From NCBI RefSeq assembly GCF_002844235.1, contig NZ_PGTS01000002.1:806001-870000 (forward strand): 64,000 nt of DNA, read 5' to 3'. Position numbers and translations under genes: made by a program. The notes under the pieces are model-generated. The model searched no databases. It was given only the letters and a program-made list of their open reading frames with translations, and was not told the origin of the DNA. This document shows positions 25,066-33,480 of this stretch, piece after piece (position 1 is the stretch's first letter; every line of letters begins with the position of its first letter). This stretch comes from Thalassospira povalilytica (GTDB lineage Bacteria > Pseudomonadota > Alphaproteobacteria > Rhodospirillales > Thalassospiraceae).

Positions 25066-25806
25066 GTGACGATCGATATCCCCCAGCCTGCTGCGGCTTC
25101 ATCCGCCCCGGATTATCCCGAATGGAAGCACGCCACCCCGGACGGCAGATTTTCAGATTGGCTCAAGGCATCGGTTGCTGAAAACTGGCATCGCGTCACG
25201 CATCATCCCTTCACGGATGCCTGGGGTCAGGCGGCAATCCCCAAACGCAATCTTGAAAACTATCTTATTCAGGATCATCGCTTTATCGACCGGTTTGTTG
25301 CCCTTCTGGCTGCTGCGGTGTCGCGCGCCCCGACATTGAAGGACCGCATTCCCGGCTGCCAGTTTCTGGCTCTTCTGACCGGGGCTGAAAACACCTATTT
25401 CGAGCGATGCTTTGTCGCACTTGGCGTTACCGATGAGGCCCGCGCAACACAGCCCGACTGGTCTGCCACCAGCGATTTCAAACAATTGATGGCCGATGCC
25501 GCCAACGGCACCAGCTATGCCGATATGCTGGCCGTACTTGCCGTGGCCGAAGGCACCTATCTTGGCTGGGCCGACCGGGTCAACCGGTCCCTGACAGAGC
25601 GCCCCAAGGATTTCTGGTATGCCGAATGGCTTGATCTTCATGTCGGTGCGTATTTCGAAAGTGTGGTTGGCTATCTGAATGATCAGCTTGATCAGGTTGG
25701 CCCCACCCTGTCGGCATCGGAACGCAACGCCTGCCTTTCGTTCTTTGCGCGGGCAACGGAACTTGAAGTCCGGTTCTTTGACACCGCGTGGGGATCAGCG
25801 CAATGA
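25066..25806 (+). CDS. TenA family protein (thiaminase II / aminopyrimidine aminohydrolase-like)
   Basis: A 246-residue all-helical protein. It shows the TenA pattern: WHRVTHHPFTDAWGQAAIPKRNLENYLIQDHRFIDRF near the N-terminus, a GAENTYFERC central helix and ATELEVRFFDTAW near the C-terminus, where the family's catalytic Glu lies. I do not see the central active-site Cys of classical thiaminase II TenA, so it may belong to the Cys-less TenA group. The role is probably pyrimidine salvage for thiamine, uncertain without other thi genes. GTG start at 25066, weak ribosome site. It overlaps the following GNAT gene by four bases. Confidence 0.85.
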   Translation: MTIDIPQPAAASSAPDYPEWKHATPDGRFSDWLKASVAENWHRVTHHPFTDAWGQAAIPKRNLENYLIQDHRFIDRFVALLAAAVSRAPTLKDRIPGCQFLALLTGAENTYFERCFVALGVTDEARATQPDWSATSDFKQLMADAANGTSYADMLAVLAVAEGTYLGWADRVNRSLTERPKDFWYAEWLDLHVGAYFESVVGYLNDQLDQVGPTLSASERNACLSFFARATELEVRFFDTAWGSAQ

Positions 25807-26294
25807 TCACCATTCGCCGGTTTCGCGACGAAGATGCCGCGATAATGACCGACATATATGCCCGTGCGGTCGCCGAACTCGGCCCGAAATCATATGGCCC
25901 GGAACAGGTAGCGATCTGGGCCAGCCTGCAACCAAACCCCGACCAGTTCAAAAAACTGATGACCGACGGGCGTTACTGCCTGGTCGCCGTTGATCAGAAT
26001 GATCGTGCGGTTGCCTTTGGCGATGTTGAACCCGATGGCCATATCGGATTTTTATATGCCAGCCCCGATGTGGCGGGAACCGGGGTGGTTGCCAGCCTTT
26101 ATGGTGAACTTGAAAACGCCGCCAATGCGCAAAATATCGGCAAGCTCTATTCCGAGGCCAGCGAACTTGCCAAATCCTTCCTGCTTAAACAGGGATTTTC
26201 CGTGGTCGAGCGGCGCGACTTTGAAATCAATGGCGTTCCGATCCACAATTATGCCGTTGAAAAGCGCCTGCGCAAACCGGGCCAACCCGCATAA
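25803..26294 (+). CDS. GNAT N-acetyltransferase
   Basis: A 163-residue small-molecule or protein acetyltransferase. ITIRRFRDEDAAIMTDIYARAV is the usual GNAT N-terminus, and DGHIGFLYASPDVAGTGVVASLYGELENAA holds the acetyl-CoA loop, followed by SFLLKQGFSVVERRDF and a C-terminal YAVEKRL strand. Its ATG overlaps the TGA of the TenA-like gene (ATGA), so the two are translationally coupled; the acceptor could be a product of the TenA-like enzyme. The longer open frame from 25788 is not needed. Confidence 0.88.
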   Translation: MITIRRFRDEDAAIMTDIYARAVAELGPKSYGPEQVAIWASLQPNPDQFKKLMTDGRYCLVAVDQNDRAVAFGDVEPDGHIGFLYASPDVAGTGVVASLYGELENAANAQNIGKLYSEASELAKSFLLKQGFSVVERRDFEINGVPIHNYAVEKRLRKPGQPA

Positions 26295-26330
26295 AAAAGG
26301 CTGCCAACGGTCCAACGCTGGCAGCCTTTT
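26295..26330. terminator. Bidirectional rho-independent terminator
   Basis: Stem AAAAGGCTGCCA / TGGCAGCCTTTT with a loop of about 13 bases, between the GNAT gene (plus) and pcaB (minus). Confidence 0.8.
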
Positions 26331-26349
26331 GAATTTGAGCCCGGTTTGA

Positions 26350-27687
26350 TCAGTCCCGCAATCCGCGTTTGGCTGTCCCCAAAACACGATCGATGAACAA
26401 ATCCGCCTGACCGACATAGTTTGCAGGATCACCGACCTGTGCCCAGTTTACCGGCGCGTCGGTCAATTTGGGCAATTCATCAAACAGGTTCGACCCGTTT
26501 GCCGATGATTTGGCAATGGCATCCTTGACCAGCTTGTCCGCGGCATCACGCCCGATATGGTCGGCAAGGGCAAAGGTCGCGGCTTCTGCCAGCATCGCCC
26601 CGCGCGACAATTGAAGGTTTTCGGCCATGCGCCCGGTATTGATTTTAAGGTCCGGCACCATATCAACCGCCTGCGCCAATGCCGTTCCCGCCGCCATAAT
26701 GATCTGCGGCAAGGTCAGCCATTCCAGAAGCCAGCTTGACCCGCAACGTTCATGATCATGAAGCTGTGACTGGCTGAAGACGCCAAGTTGCCCGGCATTG
26801 AAGCGTGCCAGTGTCACAAGCATTTCGGCCTGCACCGGGTTGGATTTATGCGGCATGGTGGATGACCCACCGCCCTTGCCCGGCTGGACTTCGGCGATTT
26901 CCGATTGCGCCAGCAAAACAAGATCCTGACCCATTTTGCCAAGCGCGCCAGTTAACGCTGTTAACTGACTTGCGAAATCCACCAGAACATCACGCTGCGC
27001 ATGCCAGGGCATGTCTGATGCCGGAAGATCAAGTTCTTCGGCCAGGTTGCTTTCGACATCGGCAGCCTTTGCCCCGATCGATGCCAGCGTTCCCGCCGCC
27101 CCGCCAAACGACAGCCGTAACAAATCCGCCGCCAAGCTGTCGATCCGCCGGTCGATCCTCACCAGCGGTGCCAGCCAACCGGCTGCCTTCAGGCCGAATG
27201 TTGTCGGAACAGCCTGTTGTGAACGGGTGCGCCCGATCATCACGGTCTTGCGATGCGTATCGGCATGGGCCGCAAGCGATCTGGCCAGTTTGCGAATGCG
27301 CCGACGGATGATGCCGATTGCATCGCGCAACCGCAATACCAGTGCGGTATCAACCACATCCTGACTGGTGGCACCGAAATGGGCGAACCGGGCATCTTCA
27401 CCGCCAATCTCGGCCTTTAATGCCTTGACCAGGGCCGGGACCGGCACACCGGCACTTGCCGTTCCCGCCGCCAAAGACGCCGGGTCCGGATTGAAATCGC
27501 GGCAAACTTCGGCAATCCGTGCGGCACTTTCCCCTGGAATGACGCCTGCGCGGGCTTCTGCTGCGGCAAGGGCAGATTCAAACAGCAACATCGAGGCAAT
27601 CTGTGCCCGGTCATCAAACAGGGCCGCAATTTCCGGATCGGAAAACAGCCCGCCAAGCAGGGCCGAGTCAAAAGGCGAAATCGTCAT
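26350..27687 (-). CDS. pcaB: 3-carboxy-cis,cis-muconate cycloisomerase
   Basis: A 445-residue member of the fumarase/adenylosuccinate lyase superfamily. The signature SSTMPHKSNP is at residues 275-284, with FGATSQDVVDTA near 104-115 and TRSQQAVPTTFGLKAA near 154-169, the three active-site regions. PcaB converts 3-carboxymuconate from protocatechuate 3,4-dioxygenase into 4-carboxymuconolactone. The length and pca neighbours support this over adenylosuccinate lyase. It is the last pca gene on the minus strand, separated from pcaF by about 150 bases that hold a terminator, so it probably also has its own promoter. Confidence 0.93.
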   Translation of the reverse strand: MTISPFDSALLGGLFSDPEIAALFDDRAQIASMLLFESALAAAEARAGVIPGESAARIAEVCRDFNPDPASLAAGTASAGVPVPALVKALKAEIGGEDARFAHFGATSQDVVDTALVLRLRDAIGIIRRRIRKLARSLAAHADTHRKTVMIGRTRSQQAVPTTFGLKAAGWLAPLVRIDRRIDSLAADLLRLSFGGAAGTLASIGAKAADVESNLAEELDLPASDMPWHAQRDVLVDFASQLTALTGALGKMGQDLVLLAQSEIAEVQPGKGGGSSTMPHKSNPVQAEMLVTLARFNAGQLGVFSQSQLHDHERCGSSWLLEWLTLPQIIMAAGTALAQAVDMVPDLKINTGRMAENLQLSRGAMLAEAATFALADHIGRDAADKLVKDAIAKSSANGSNLFDELPKLTDAPVNWAQVGDPANYVGQADLFIDRVLGTAKRGLRD

Positions 27688-27760
27688 CAGGTCAAATCCA
27701 CCATGGTAATCAGGTGCGAATTCATAGTGTCGCGCTGTGCAACGGGTTGGTCAACAACGC

Positions 27761-27806
27761 AAAAAGAAGCCCCTGCCCGTTCAGAAACATCTGAGCGCAC
27801 AGGGGC
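27761..27806 (-). terminator. Rho-independent terminator after pcaF
   Basis: On the minus transcript GCCCCTG pairs with CAGGGGC, with a second inner stem CGxTCAGA / TCTGAACG, followed by TTCTTTTT. It should end the pcaF transcript and separate it from pcaB. Confidence 0.75.
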
Positions 27807-27839
27807 GTCTTTCAACTCATGGGCAAATCGTTCCCGGGA

Positions 27840-29045
27840 TCAGACTGCTTCAAGCGCAATCGCAATCCCCTGACCGACACCAATGCACATGGTCGCCAGT
27901 GCGTATTTGCCACCCGTGCGTTTCAGCTGAAGGGCCGCCGTACCGGCAATACGTGCACCCGACATGCCCAACGGATGACCAAGGGCAATCGCCCCGCCAT
28001 TCGGGTTCACACGCGCGTCATCATCGGCAATGCCAAGATCACGAAGGGTCGCAAGACCCTGGGATGCGAATGCCTCGTTCAGTTCGATGACATCAAGCTG
28101 ATCAGTGGTCCAGCCCAGACGTGCCAGAAGCTTTTTAGAGGCCGGTGCCGGGCCAAAACCCATGATACGGGGCGCAACACCCGCCGTCGCACCACCGACA
28201 ACCTTGGCAATCGGTTTCAGGCCATATTTCTTGACCGCGGCTTCGGATGCCACGATCAGGGCAGCCGCCCCGTCATTGACGCCCGATGCGTTACCCGCGG
28301 TTACCGAACCGCCTTCGCGGAACGGGGTCGGCAATTTGGCAAGGGTTTCAACCGTGGTACCCGCACGCGGATGTTCATCGGTATCAACCACAACCAGATC
28401 GCCTTTGCGCTGGGGAATGGTCACCGGGGTGATTTCCTGGGCAAGGGTTCCGTTCTGCTGGGCAGCAACGGCCTTTTCCTGTGAACGCACGGCAAAGGCA
28501 TCCTGATCCCCGCGCGAAATGTTGAAATCTTCGGCAACGTTTTCACCGGTTTCGGGCATGGAATCCACGCCGTACTGCTTTTTCATCACCGGATTGACGA
28601 ACCGCCAGCCAATGGTGGTGTCATAGATTTCCGCATTGCGCGAAAACGCCGACGTTGCCTTGGGCATCACGAACGGTGCGCGTGACATGCTTTCAACGCC
28701 ACCGGCAATCATCAGGTCAGCTTCGCCCGCCTTGATCGCGCGTGCAGCAATGATGATCGCATCCATGCCCGAACCGCACAAACGGTTGACCGTGGTTCCG
28801 GTCACGGTTTCGGGCAATCCGGCCAGAAGCGATGACATGCGTGCAACGTTGCGGTTGTCTTCACCTGCCTGGTTGGCACAGCCAAAGACCACATCGTCAA
28901 CCGCACCAAAATCAAGATCGGGATTGCGTTCAACCAGTGCCTTGAGCGGCACCGCGCCAAGATCGTCGGCACGTACCTGTGACAGACTGCCACCAAAGCG
29001 GCCAATCGGGGTACGGATGTAATCGCAAATATATGCGTCAGCCAT
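27840..29045 (-). CDS. pcaF: 3-oxoadipyl-CoA thiolase
   Basis: A 401-residue thiolase. Catalytic residues in place: Cys90 in NRLCGSGMDAI, His357 in GGAIALGHPLGMSGAR and Cys387 in CIGVGQG. It splits 3-oxoadipyl-CoA into succinyl-CoA and acetyl-CoA, the last step of the beta-ketoadipate pathway. Position directly after pcaIJ and the opening YICDYIRTPIGRFGGSLS, typical of PcaF, favour this over a general acetyl-CoA acetyltransferase. The pcaJ stop lies 23 bases upstream. Confidence 0.94.
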   Translation of the reverse strand: MADAYICDYIRTPIGRFGGSLSQVRADDLGAVPLKALVERNPDLDFGAVDDVVFGCANQAGEDNRNVARMSSLLAGLPETVTGTTVNRLCGSGMDAIIIAARAIKAGEADLMIAGGVESMSRAPFVMPKATSAFSRNAEIYDTTIGWRFVNPVMKKQYGVDSMPETGENVAEDFNISRGDQDAFAVRSQEKAVAAQQNGTLAQEITPVTIPQRKGDLVVVDTDEHPRAGTTVETLAKLPTPFREGGSVTAGNASGVNDGAAALIVASEAAVKKYGLKPIAKVVGGATAGVAPRIMGFGPAPASKKLLARLGWTTDQLDVIELNEAFASQGLATLRDLGIADDDARVNPNGGAIALGHPLGMSGARIAGTAALQLKRTGGKYALATMCIGVGQGIAIALEAV

Positions 29046-29068
29046 TTCTAAGATCCTTGTTATTACTC

Positions 29069-29842
29069 TTACTGCTGACCCGCATGGGCCTTGGCGGTAC
29101 GAGCATGCAGTTCACGAAGAACCTGCAATTCTTTCTCGGACGGGATCGCAGTTTCGGCGACTTCGTCGGCAAACTCAACATCCCAACCGGTATTTTCGAT
29201 GATTTCTTCGCGGGTTACGCCCGGATGGATCGACGTCACGATGAACTGTTTGCCGACCGGATGCGGTTCCATGATGCAAAGATCGGTAATCAGACGCGAC
29301 GGGCCTTTGGTATCCACACCATAGGACGCGCGGTCATCACCGCCCTTGCCATGACCAAGCGACGTCACAAAATCGATCTTTTCAACAAAGCCGCGTTTGC
29401 TTTGTTTCATCACCAGGAAAACTTCACCACAGCTGGTTGCGATTTCCGGCGCACCGCCACCGCCCGGAAGACGGACTTTGGGGTTGTCGTAATCACCAAT
29501 CACGGTGGTGTTGATGTTGCCATATTTATCAAGCTGGGCCGCACCAAGGAAACCAACCGAAATCTTGCCGCCCTGAAGCCAGTAGCGGAACATTTCGGGC
29601 ACCGGAACCGTGTTCACAGCAGTTTCACACAGTTCGCCATCACCGATCGACAGCGGCAGAACGTCGGGCTTGGTGCCAATCGTGCCACTTTCATAAATCA
29701 GGGTGATGTCAGGTGCATGGGTCAGACGGGCCAGGTTACAGGCCGCAGACGGCATACCGATACCAACAAAGCACACATCGTCGTTTTTAAGCGCGCGTGC
29801 GGCGGATACCGTCATCATTTCAGTCGGGGTATATTCAACCAT
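29069..29842 (-). CDS. pcaJ: 3-oxoadipate CoA-transferase subunit B
   Basis: A 257-residue CoA-transferase beta subunit. The catalytic Glu is Glu51 in YESGTIG, and the GIGMPSAACNLARLTHAPD opening is typical of PcaJ/CatJ. With PcaI it transfers CoA from succinyl-CoA to 3-oxoadipate. Fourteen bases separate it from pcaI upstream and 23 from pcaF downstream, so the three are one operon segment. Confidence 0.93.
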   Translation of the reverse strand: MVEYTPTEMMTVSAARALKNDDVCFVGIGMPSAACNLARLTHAPDITLIYESGTIGTKPDVLPLSIGDGELCETAVNTVPVPEMFRYWLQGGKISVGFLGAAQLDKYGNINTTVIGDYDNPKVRLPGGGGAPEIATSCGEVFLVMKQSKRGFVEKIDFVTSLGHGKGGDDRASYGVDTKGPSRLITDLCIMEPHPVGKQFIVTSIHPGVTREEIIENTGWDVEFADEVAETAIPSEKELQVLRELHARTAKAHAGQQ

Positions 29843-29856
29843 GATCTTTTCTCCGC

Positions 29857-30711
29857 TTAGCCTTTGTTTGCTTCACGCTTGGCCGCGAAATCTTCGGGAC
29901 CGCCATTCATGACATGTTCTTCGATCCAGGCCAGGAAAGCCTCCCGGTCGCGGGCAATCGGATCCCATGCCTTGTAAAACGCGTTGTCGCGCTTGTAGTA
30001 CCCCTGTGCATAGGACGGATGCGCCCCGCCCGGGATTTCAACAATCGCGGTAACCGCCCAGTTCGGCAGCATCACAGCGTTTGACGAGATATCGCCGAAA
30101 TCATCGACGATCTCTTCGACCGTCACGATGGATTTCTTGGCAGCCAGAACGGCTTCTTTTTGCACACCAACGATGCCTTCAAACAGGACATCGCCCTTTT
30201 TGTTGGCTTTCTGGGCGTGAACAACCGTCACATCCGGTCGGATCGACGGAACCGCGGCCAGGCTTTCGCCGGTGAACGGGCATTTGATGAACTTGATGTT
30301 CGGGTTCACGCGCGGCAGTTCCGCACCACGATATCCCTTGAACACCGCACAGGGCAGACCGGCCGCACCGGCGTCATAGGCATTGGCCATCGCCGCGTGG
30401 GAATGTTCTTCGATCTCAAGCTTGTGCGGCCAGCTTTCCTGAACCGCTTCGCGCAGACGATGCAGCGAACCAACACCCGGGTTACCGCCCCAGGAGAAGA
30501 TCAGTTTTTTGGCACAGCCGGCACCGATCAGCTGATCATAGATCATATCGGGCGTCATGCGGATCAGGGTCAGATCCTTGATCCCCTGACGGATGATCTC
30601 GTGCCCGGCAGCATGCGGGATAAGATGGGTGAAGCCTTCCATCGAAATGGTGTCGCCATCCTTAACGCAGGACGCGACAGCCTCTTTAAGCGACATGAAA
30701 CGTGCAACCAC
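29857..30711 (-). CDS. pcaI: 3-oxoadipate CoA-transferase subunit A
   Basis: A 284-residue CoA-transferase alpha subunit. It opens with SLKEAVASCVKDGDTISMEGFTHLIPHAAGHEI, the CoA-binding glycine-rich region, and contains FKGYRGAELPRVNPN and CPFTGESLAAVPSIRPDVTVVHAQ. The length fits the longer PcaI/CatI type rather than the roughly 230-residue type. It forms the heterotetramer with PcaJ. The upstream gap to pcaG (142 bases) holds several hairpins. Confidence 0.93.
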   Translation of the reverse strand: MVARFMSLKEAVASCVKDGDTISMEGFTHLIPHAAGHEIIRQGIKDLTLIRMTPDMIYDQLIGAGCAKKLIFSWGGNPGVGSLHRLREAVQESWPHKLEIEEHSHAAMANAYDAGAAGLPCAVFKGYRGAELPRVNPNIKFIKCPFTGESLAAVPSIRPDVTVVHAQKANKKGDVLFEGIVGVQKEAVLAAKKSIVTVEEIVDDFGDISSNAVMLPNWAVTAIVEIPGGAHPSYAQGYYKRDNAFYKAWDPIARDREAFLAWIEEHVMNGGPEDFAAKREANKG

Positions 30712-30757
30712 GGTAAAACTCCTGTGGTATCAAACCAAAACAGAACAAAACAAATTC

Positions 30758-30841
30758 GGGGCAACTGCCCCGCATCATGCGGGAAATCGGATCGATGGCT
30801 GCGACCGCCGGCTTTCCCCAAAGCAGCGGACGCAGCCATCG
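30758..30841 (-). promoter_or_regulatory. Structured intercistronic region between pcaG and pcaI
   Basis: A 49-base hairpin with perfect 11-base outer arms CGATGGCTGCG (30793-30803) and CGCAGCCATCG (30831-30841) plus inner paired steps. Downstream on the transcript lie CCCGCAT/ATGCGGG (30769-30783) and GGGGCA/TGCCCC (30758-30771), which share bases and so exclude each other; the latter is followed by a T-rich stretch. Looks like a processing or attenuation site. Confidence 0.55.
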
Positions 30842-30853
30842 GACCAGATCGGC

Positions 30854-31441
30854 CTACACGTCGAAGAACACGGTTTCCGCGTCCCCCTGCATGTGGATGT
30901 CGATCCGGTATTCGATCCCGCTTGGGGTTTCGACACGCTTGGCGATCAAGGTGTCGCGACGATCTGCCGGAACCGATTGCAGGACGGTGTCCGTGGCATT
31001 CAGCTCAGCTTCGTCGTCGAAGTAAAAACGGGTAAAGGCGTGAACAAGCATGCCGCGCATAAACACGATCACATTGACAAACGGGGCCTGGGCATCGGCA
31101 ACGACGCCCGGCTTGACCGTATCAAACCAGAAACGGTTTTTGGCATCCGTGCCCGTGCCGCACCGGCCAAGGCCACGGAAACCGGCATCAGCAACATCGA
31201 CCGGCTTTTCGCTGTAAACGCCATCGGCATCGGCCTGCCAGATTTCGATCATCGCGTCATTGACCGGATTGCCTTCGGCATCGAACACAGTGCCGGTGAT
31301 GCGGATATGTTCACCCTTGGCATCCGGACCGGCAACAACCGGGTCGGCGATATCGGTAAAATCATAGCCATACTGACCTGCTGTCAGGCCATAGGCGAAA
31401 TACGGACCAACCGTCTGTGAAGGGGTTTCACCATATGCCAT
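30854..31441 (-). CDS. pcaG: Protocatechuate 3,4-dioxygenase alpha subunit
   Basis: A 195-residue intradiol dioxygenase alpha subunit. TPSQTVGPYFAYGLT is the PcaG opening, and GNPVNDAMIEIWQADADGVY, FRGLGRCGTGTDAKNRFWFDTVKPG and FVNVIVFMRGMLVHAFTRFYF follow the family pattern. As expected for the alpha chain it lacks the His-x-His iron ligands of PcaH. It ends the first block of the pca operon; its start is three bases after the pcaH stop, so the subunits are made together. Confidence 0.95.
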   Translation of the reverse strand: MAYGETPSQTVGPYFAYGLTAGQYGYDFTDIADPVVAGPDAKGEHIRITGTVFDAEGNPVNDAMIEIWQADADGVYSEKPVDVADAGFRGLGRCGTGTDAKNRFWFDTVKPGVVADAQAPFVNVIVFMRGMLVHAFTRFYFDDEAELNATDTVLQSVPADRRDTLIAKRVETPSGIEYRIDIHMQGDAETVFFDV

Positions 31442-31444
31442 GAC

Positions 31445-32146
31445 TTAATTCTCCATCGGGGTGCCGTTGCGTCCGCGCAGGACAATGTCAAACTGATAAC
31501 CCAGCGCAAAGCTTTCCTCGGTCTTGTCGATCGAGAATTTGGCAATCAGACGTTCGCGTGCGACCGGGTCTTCGGTGCCCAGGAAAATCGGATCAAGTTC
31601 AAGCAGCGGATCACCCGGGAAATACATCTGGGTTACAAGGCGGGTGGCAAAGCCCGGACCAAACAGCGACAGGTGAATATGGTTCGGACGCCAGGCATTG
31701 AAATGGTTGCCCCACGGATAGGCCCCCGGCTTGATGGTATAGAATTTGTAATTTCCGTTTTCATCGGTCATGCAGCGTCCCGAACCGCGGAAATTCGGAT
31801 CAAGCGGCGCTTCGTGCTGATCAACCTTGTGCACGTAACGGCCTGCCGCGTTCGCCTGCCAGATTTCGACAAGAATGTTCGGCTGCGGGCGACCATCGGT
31901 ATCCATGACACGGCCATGCACCACAATGCGTTCACCAAGCGGTTCGCCGTTGGTGATCCCGTTTTTGGTCAGATCGAAATCAAGTGCACGCACACTGGCC
32001 GGGGCAAAACGCGGCCCGGTGCCTTCGGTCAGGCCGGACTTGATCGCCAGCGGCGGGCGCGACGGGCCACGCAGAATGGTGGATTTGTAGCCCGGAGCAA
32101 TGAACGGGGCGTGGGATCCCCAGTCACGCGGTTTGAAAACGGACAT
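31445..32146 (-). CDS. pcaH: Protocatechuate 3,4-dioxygenase beta subunit
   Basis: A 233-residue catalytic subunit. The non-haem Fe(III) ligands are visible: Tyr in AGRYVHK, Tyr in GAYPWGN, and both His in RPNHIHLSLFG. The enzyme opens the ring of protocatechuate between the two hydroxyls, using O2, to give 3-carboxy-cis,cis-muconate. Five bases after pcaC and three before pcaG. Confidence 0.96.
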   Translation of the reverse strand: MSVFKPRDWGSHAPFIAPGYKSTILRGPSRPPLAIKSGLTEGTGPRFAPASVRALDFDLTKNGITNGEPLGERIVVHGRVMDTDGRPQPNILVEIWQANAAGRYVHKVDQHEAPLDPNFRGSGRCMTDENGNYKFYTIKPGAYPWGNHFNAWRPNHIHLSLFGPGFATRLVTQMYFPGDPLLELDPIFLGTEDPVARERLIAKFSIDKTEESFALGYQFDIVLRGRNGTPMEN

Positions 32147-32151
32147 TTAAC

Positions 32152-32544
32152 TTACTCTCCCTTGGATGCCGCGTCGATCTCGGCATAGGCTTGTTTGGCG
32201 ATGCGGAATGCCGTATTGGCGGCGGGAACGCCGGCATAGACCGCAACATGCATCAGGGTTTCACGGATATCATCGCGTGTCGCCCCGGTATTCAGGGTCG
32301 CCCGGATATGCATGGCGAGTTCTTCTTCGTGACCAAGCCCTGCAAGAAGGGCGATGGTAACGATGGACCGTTCGCGTTTGGTGAATGTGTCGCTGGTCCA
32401 GACACCATTCCAGACATTTTCAGTGATATAGCGCTGAAAACCTTCATCAATTTCGGTGATGTTTTTTGACGCACGATCCACATGCGCATCGCCCAGAACG
32501 GAACGGCGGGTTTTCATGCCAATGTCATACCGGCTCTCAGACAA
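32152..32544 (-). CDS. pcaC: 4-carboxymuconolactone decarboxylase
   Basis: A 130-residue AhpD-like-fold decarboxylase that turns 4-carboxymuconolactone into 3-oxoadipate enol-lactone. Motifs: MKTRRSVLGDAHVDRA, FQRYITENVWNGVWT, RSIVTIALLAGLGHEEELAMHIRATLNTGAT and ETLMHVAVYAGVPAANTAFRIA, all typical of PcaC. It overlaps the end of pcaD by eight bases. Here PcaC and PcaD are separate, not the fused PcaL form. Confidence 0.95.
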   Translation of the reverse strand: MSESRYDIGMKTRRSVLGDAHVDRASKNITEIDEGFQRYITENVWNGVWTSDTFTKRERSIVTIALLAGLGHEEELAMHIRATLNTGATRDDIRETLMHVAVYAGVPAANTAFRIAKQAYAEIDAASKGE

Positions 32545-33337
32545 GGTTCTTCTCCTTGGTAAATCGGTCGATCAACCGGGTCAGCAATTCCGGGGTTTCG
32601 ATGCAGGGCAAATGCCCGACCCCGTCAATCAATTCAAATTCGGCATTCGGGATCATGGTCGCCATTTCGCGCACCACATCGGGCGGTGTCGCCAGGTCAT
32701 CCGATCCACAGATACATAAGGTCGGAACCGCAATTTTGCCCGCCGCTTCGCGCAAATCACCATCGCGCAGCGCCACACAGGTGCCGATATAGCCGGCCTC
32801 TGTCGTGCGCACGAGCATGTCGCGATACATCGCGGTTTCAAGCGGACGGTCCTTGCGGAACGTCGGCGACAACCAGCGTTCCATGATCGCATCGCCCAGA
32901 ACATCAATCCCGTCGGCCTTGATGGCTTCGATCCGGGTATTCCAGCCGTTATAATCACCAAGCTTGGGGGCGGTATCACAAAGGATCAGGCCGCGCACGC
33001 GTTCGGGCTGCAATTGCGTGACTTTCTGGGCAATCAGTCCGCCAACCGACAGACCGCAAATAATCACCTTGCCAAGACCAAGATGATCAAGCAGCCCTAT
33101 CAGGTCATTGGCATGCAGCGCGATGTCATATGGCGCATCACCGATGCCTGACAATCCATGGCCGCGCTTGTCATAGGTCACAATATTGAAGCGGTCAGAC
33201 AGTGCCGCAACAACATCATCCCAGATGCGCAGATCGGTCCCAAGCGAGTTCGAAAACACCAGCACAGGCGCGTCTTTCGGCCCGGACTGGCTATAATGGA
33301 TATGTGTCCCGTTGATCGGGGCGACTTGTAGACTCAT
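32537..33337 (-). CDS. pcaD: 3-oxoadipate enol-lactonase
   Basis: A 266-residue alpha/beta hydrolase with nucleophile Ser97 in CGLSVGG, Asp in CGSDDLATP (about 214) and His242 in GVGHLPCIE. It hydrolyses 3-oxoadipate enol-lactone to 3-oxoadipate. It is first in the pcaDCHG(IJF) operon and divergent from pcaQ, the classical Rhizobiales-style arrangement. The ATG at 33337 gives the family N-terminus; an open extension to 33367 is not supported by a ribosome site. Confidence 0.94.
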   Translation of the reverse strand: MSLQVAPINGTHIHYSQSGPKDAPVLVFSNSLGTDLRIWDDVVAALSDRFNIVTYDKRGHGLSGIGDAPYDIALHANDLIGLLDHLGLGKVIICGLSVGGLIAQKVTQLQPERVRGLILCDTAPKLGDYNGWNTRIEAIKADGIDVLGDAIMERWLSPTFRKDRPLETAMYRDMLVRTTEAGYIGTCVALRDGDLREAAGKIAVPTLCICGSDDLATPPDVVREMATMIPNAEFELIDGVGHLPCIETPELLTRLIDRFTKEKNLV

Positions 33338-33383
33338 GTCGTTTCCACCCTGCTTATTTGCGCACAATTTCGCAGATGGTTTT

Positions 33384-33434
33384 GGTTATGTAAAATGATG
33401 AATTGCGTATTTTGCATAACTATATAATTATGCA
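33384..33434. promoter_or_regulatory. Candidate PcaQ-binding site in the pcaD-pcaQ intergenic region
   Basis: Perfect inverted repeat TGCATAA, eight bases, TTATGCA at 33413-33434, with the ATAA-N8-TTA(T/A) layout of the known PcaQ box (ATAACC-N4-GGTTAA as I recall it). A GGTTAT half-site lies at 33384-33389, closer to pcaD. LysR regulators typically bind such paired sites between divergent genes. Confidence 0.65.
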
Positions 33435-33480
33435 TTGTGTTCTGATTACTTTATTCTACAACGACGCGACGTAGGCACAC

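Noticed and set aside
25021-25066. ATCAAAACAC direct repeat before the TenA-like gene as a riboswitch
   Set aside because: Only a two-copy short repeat; I see no TPP riboswitch core such as CUGAGA or the conserved helix partners.
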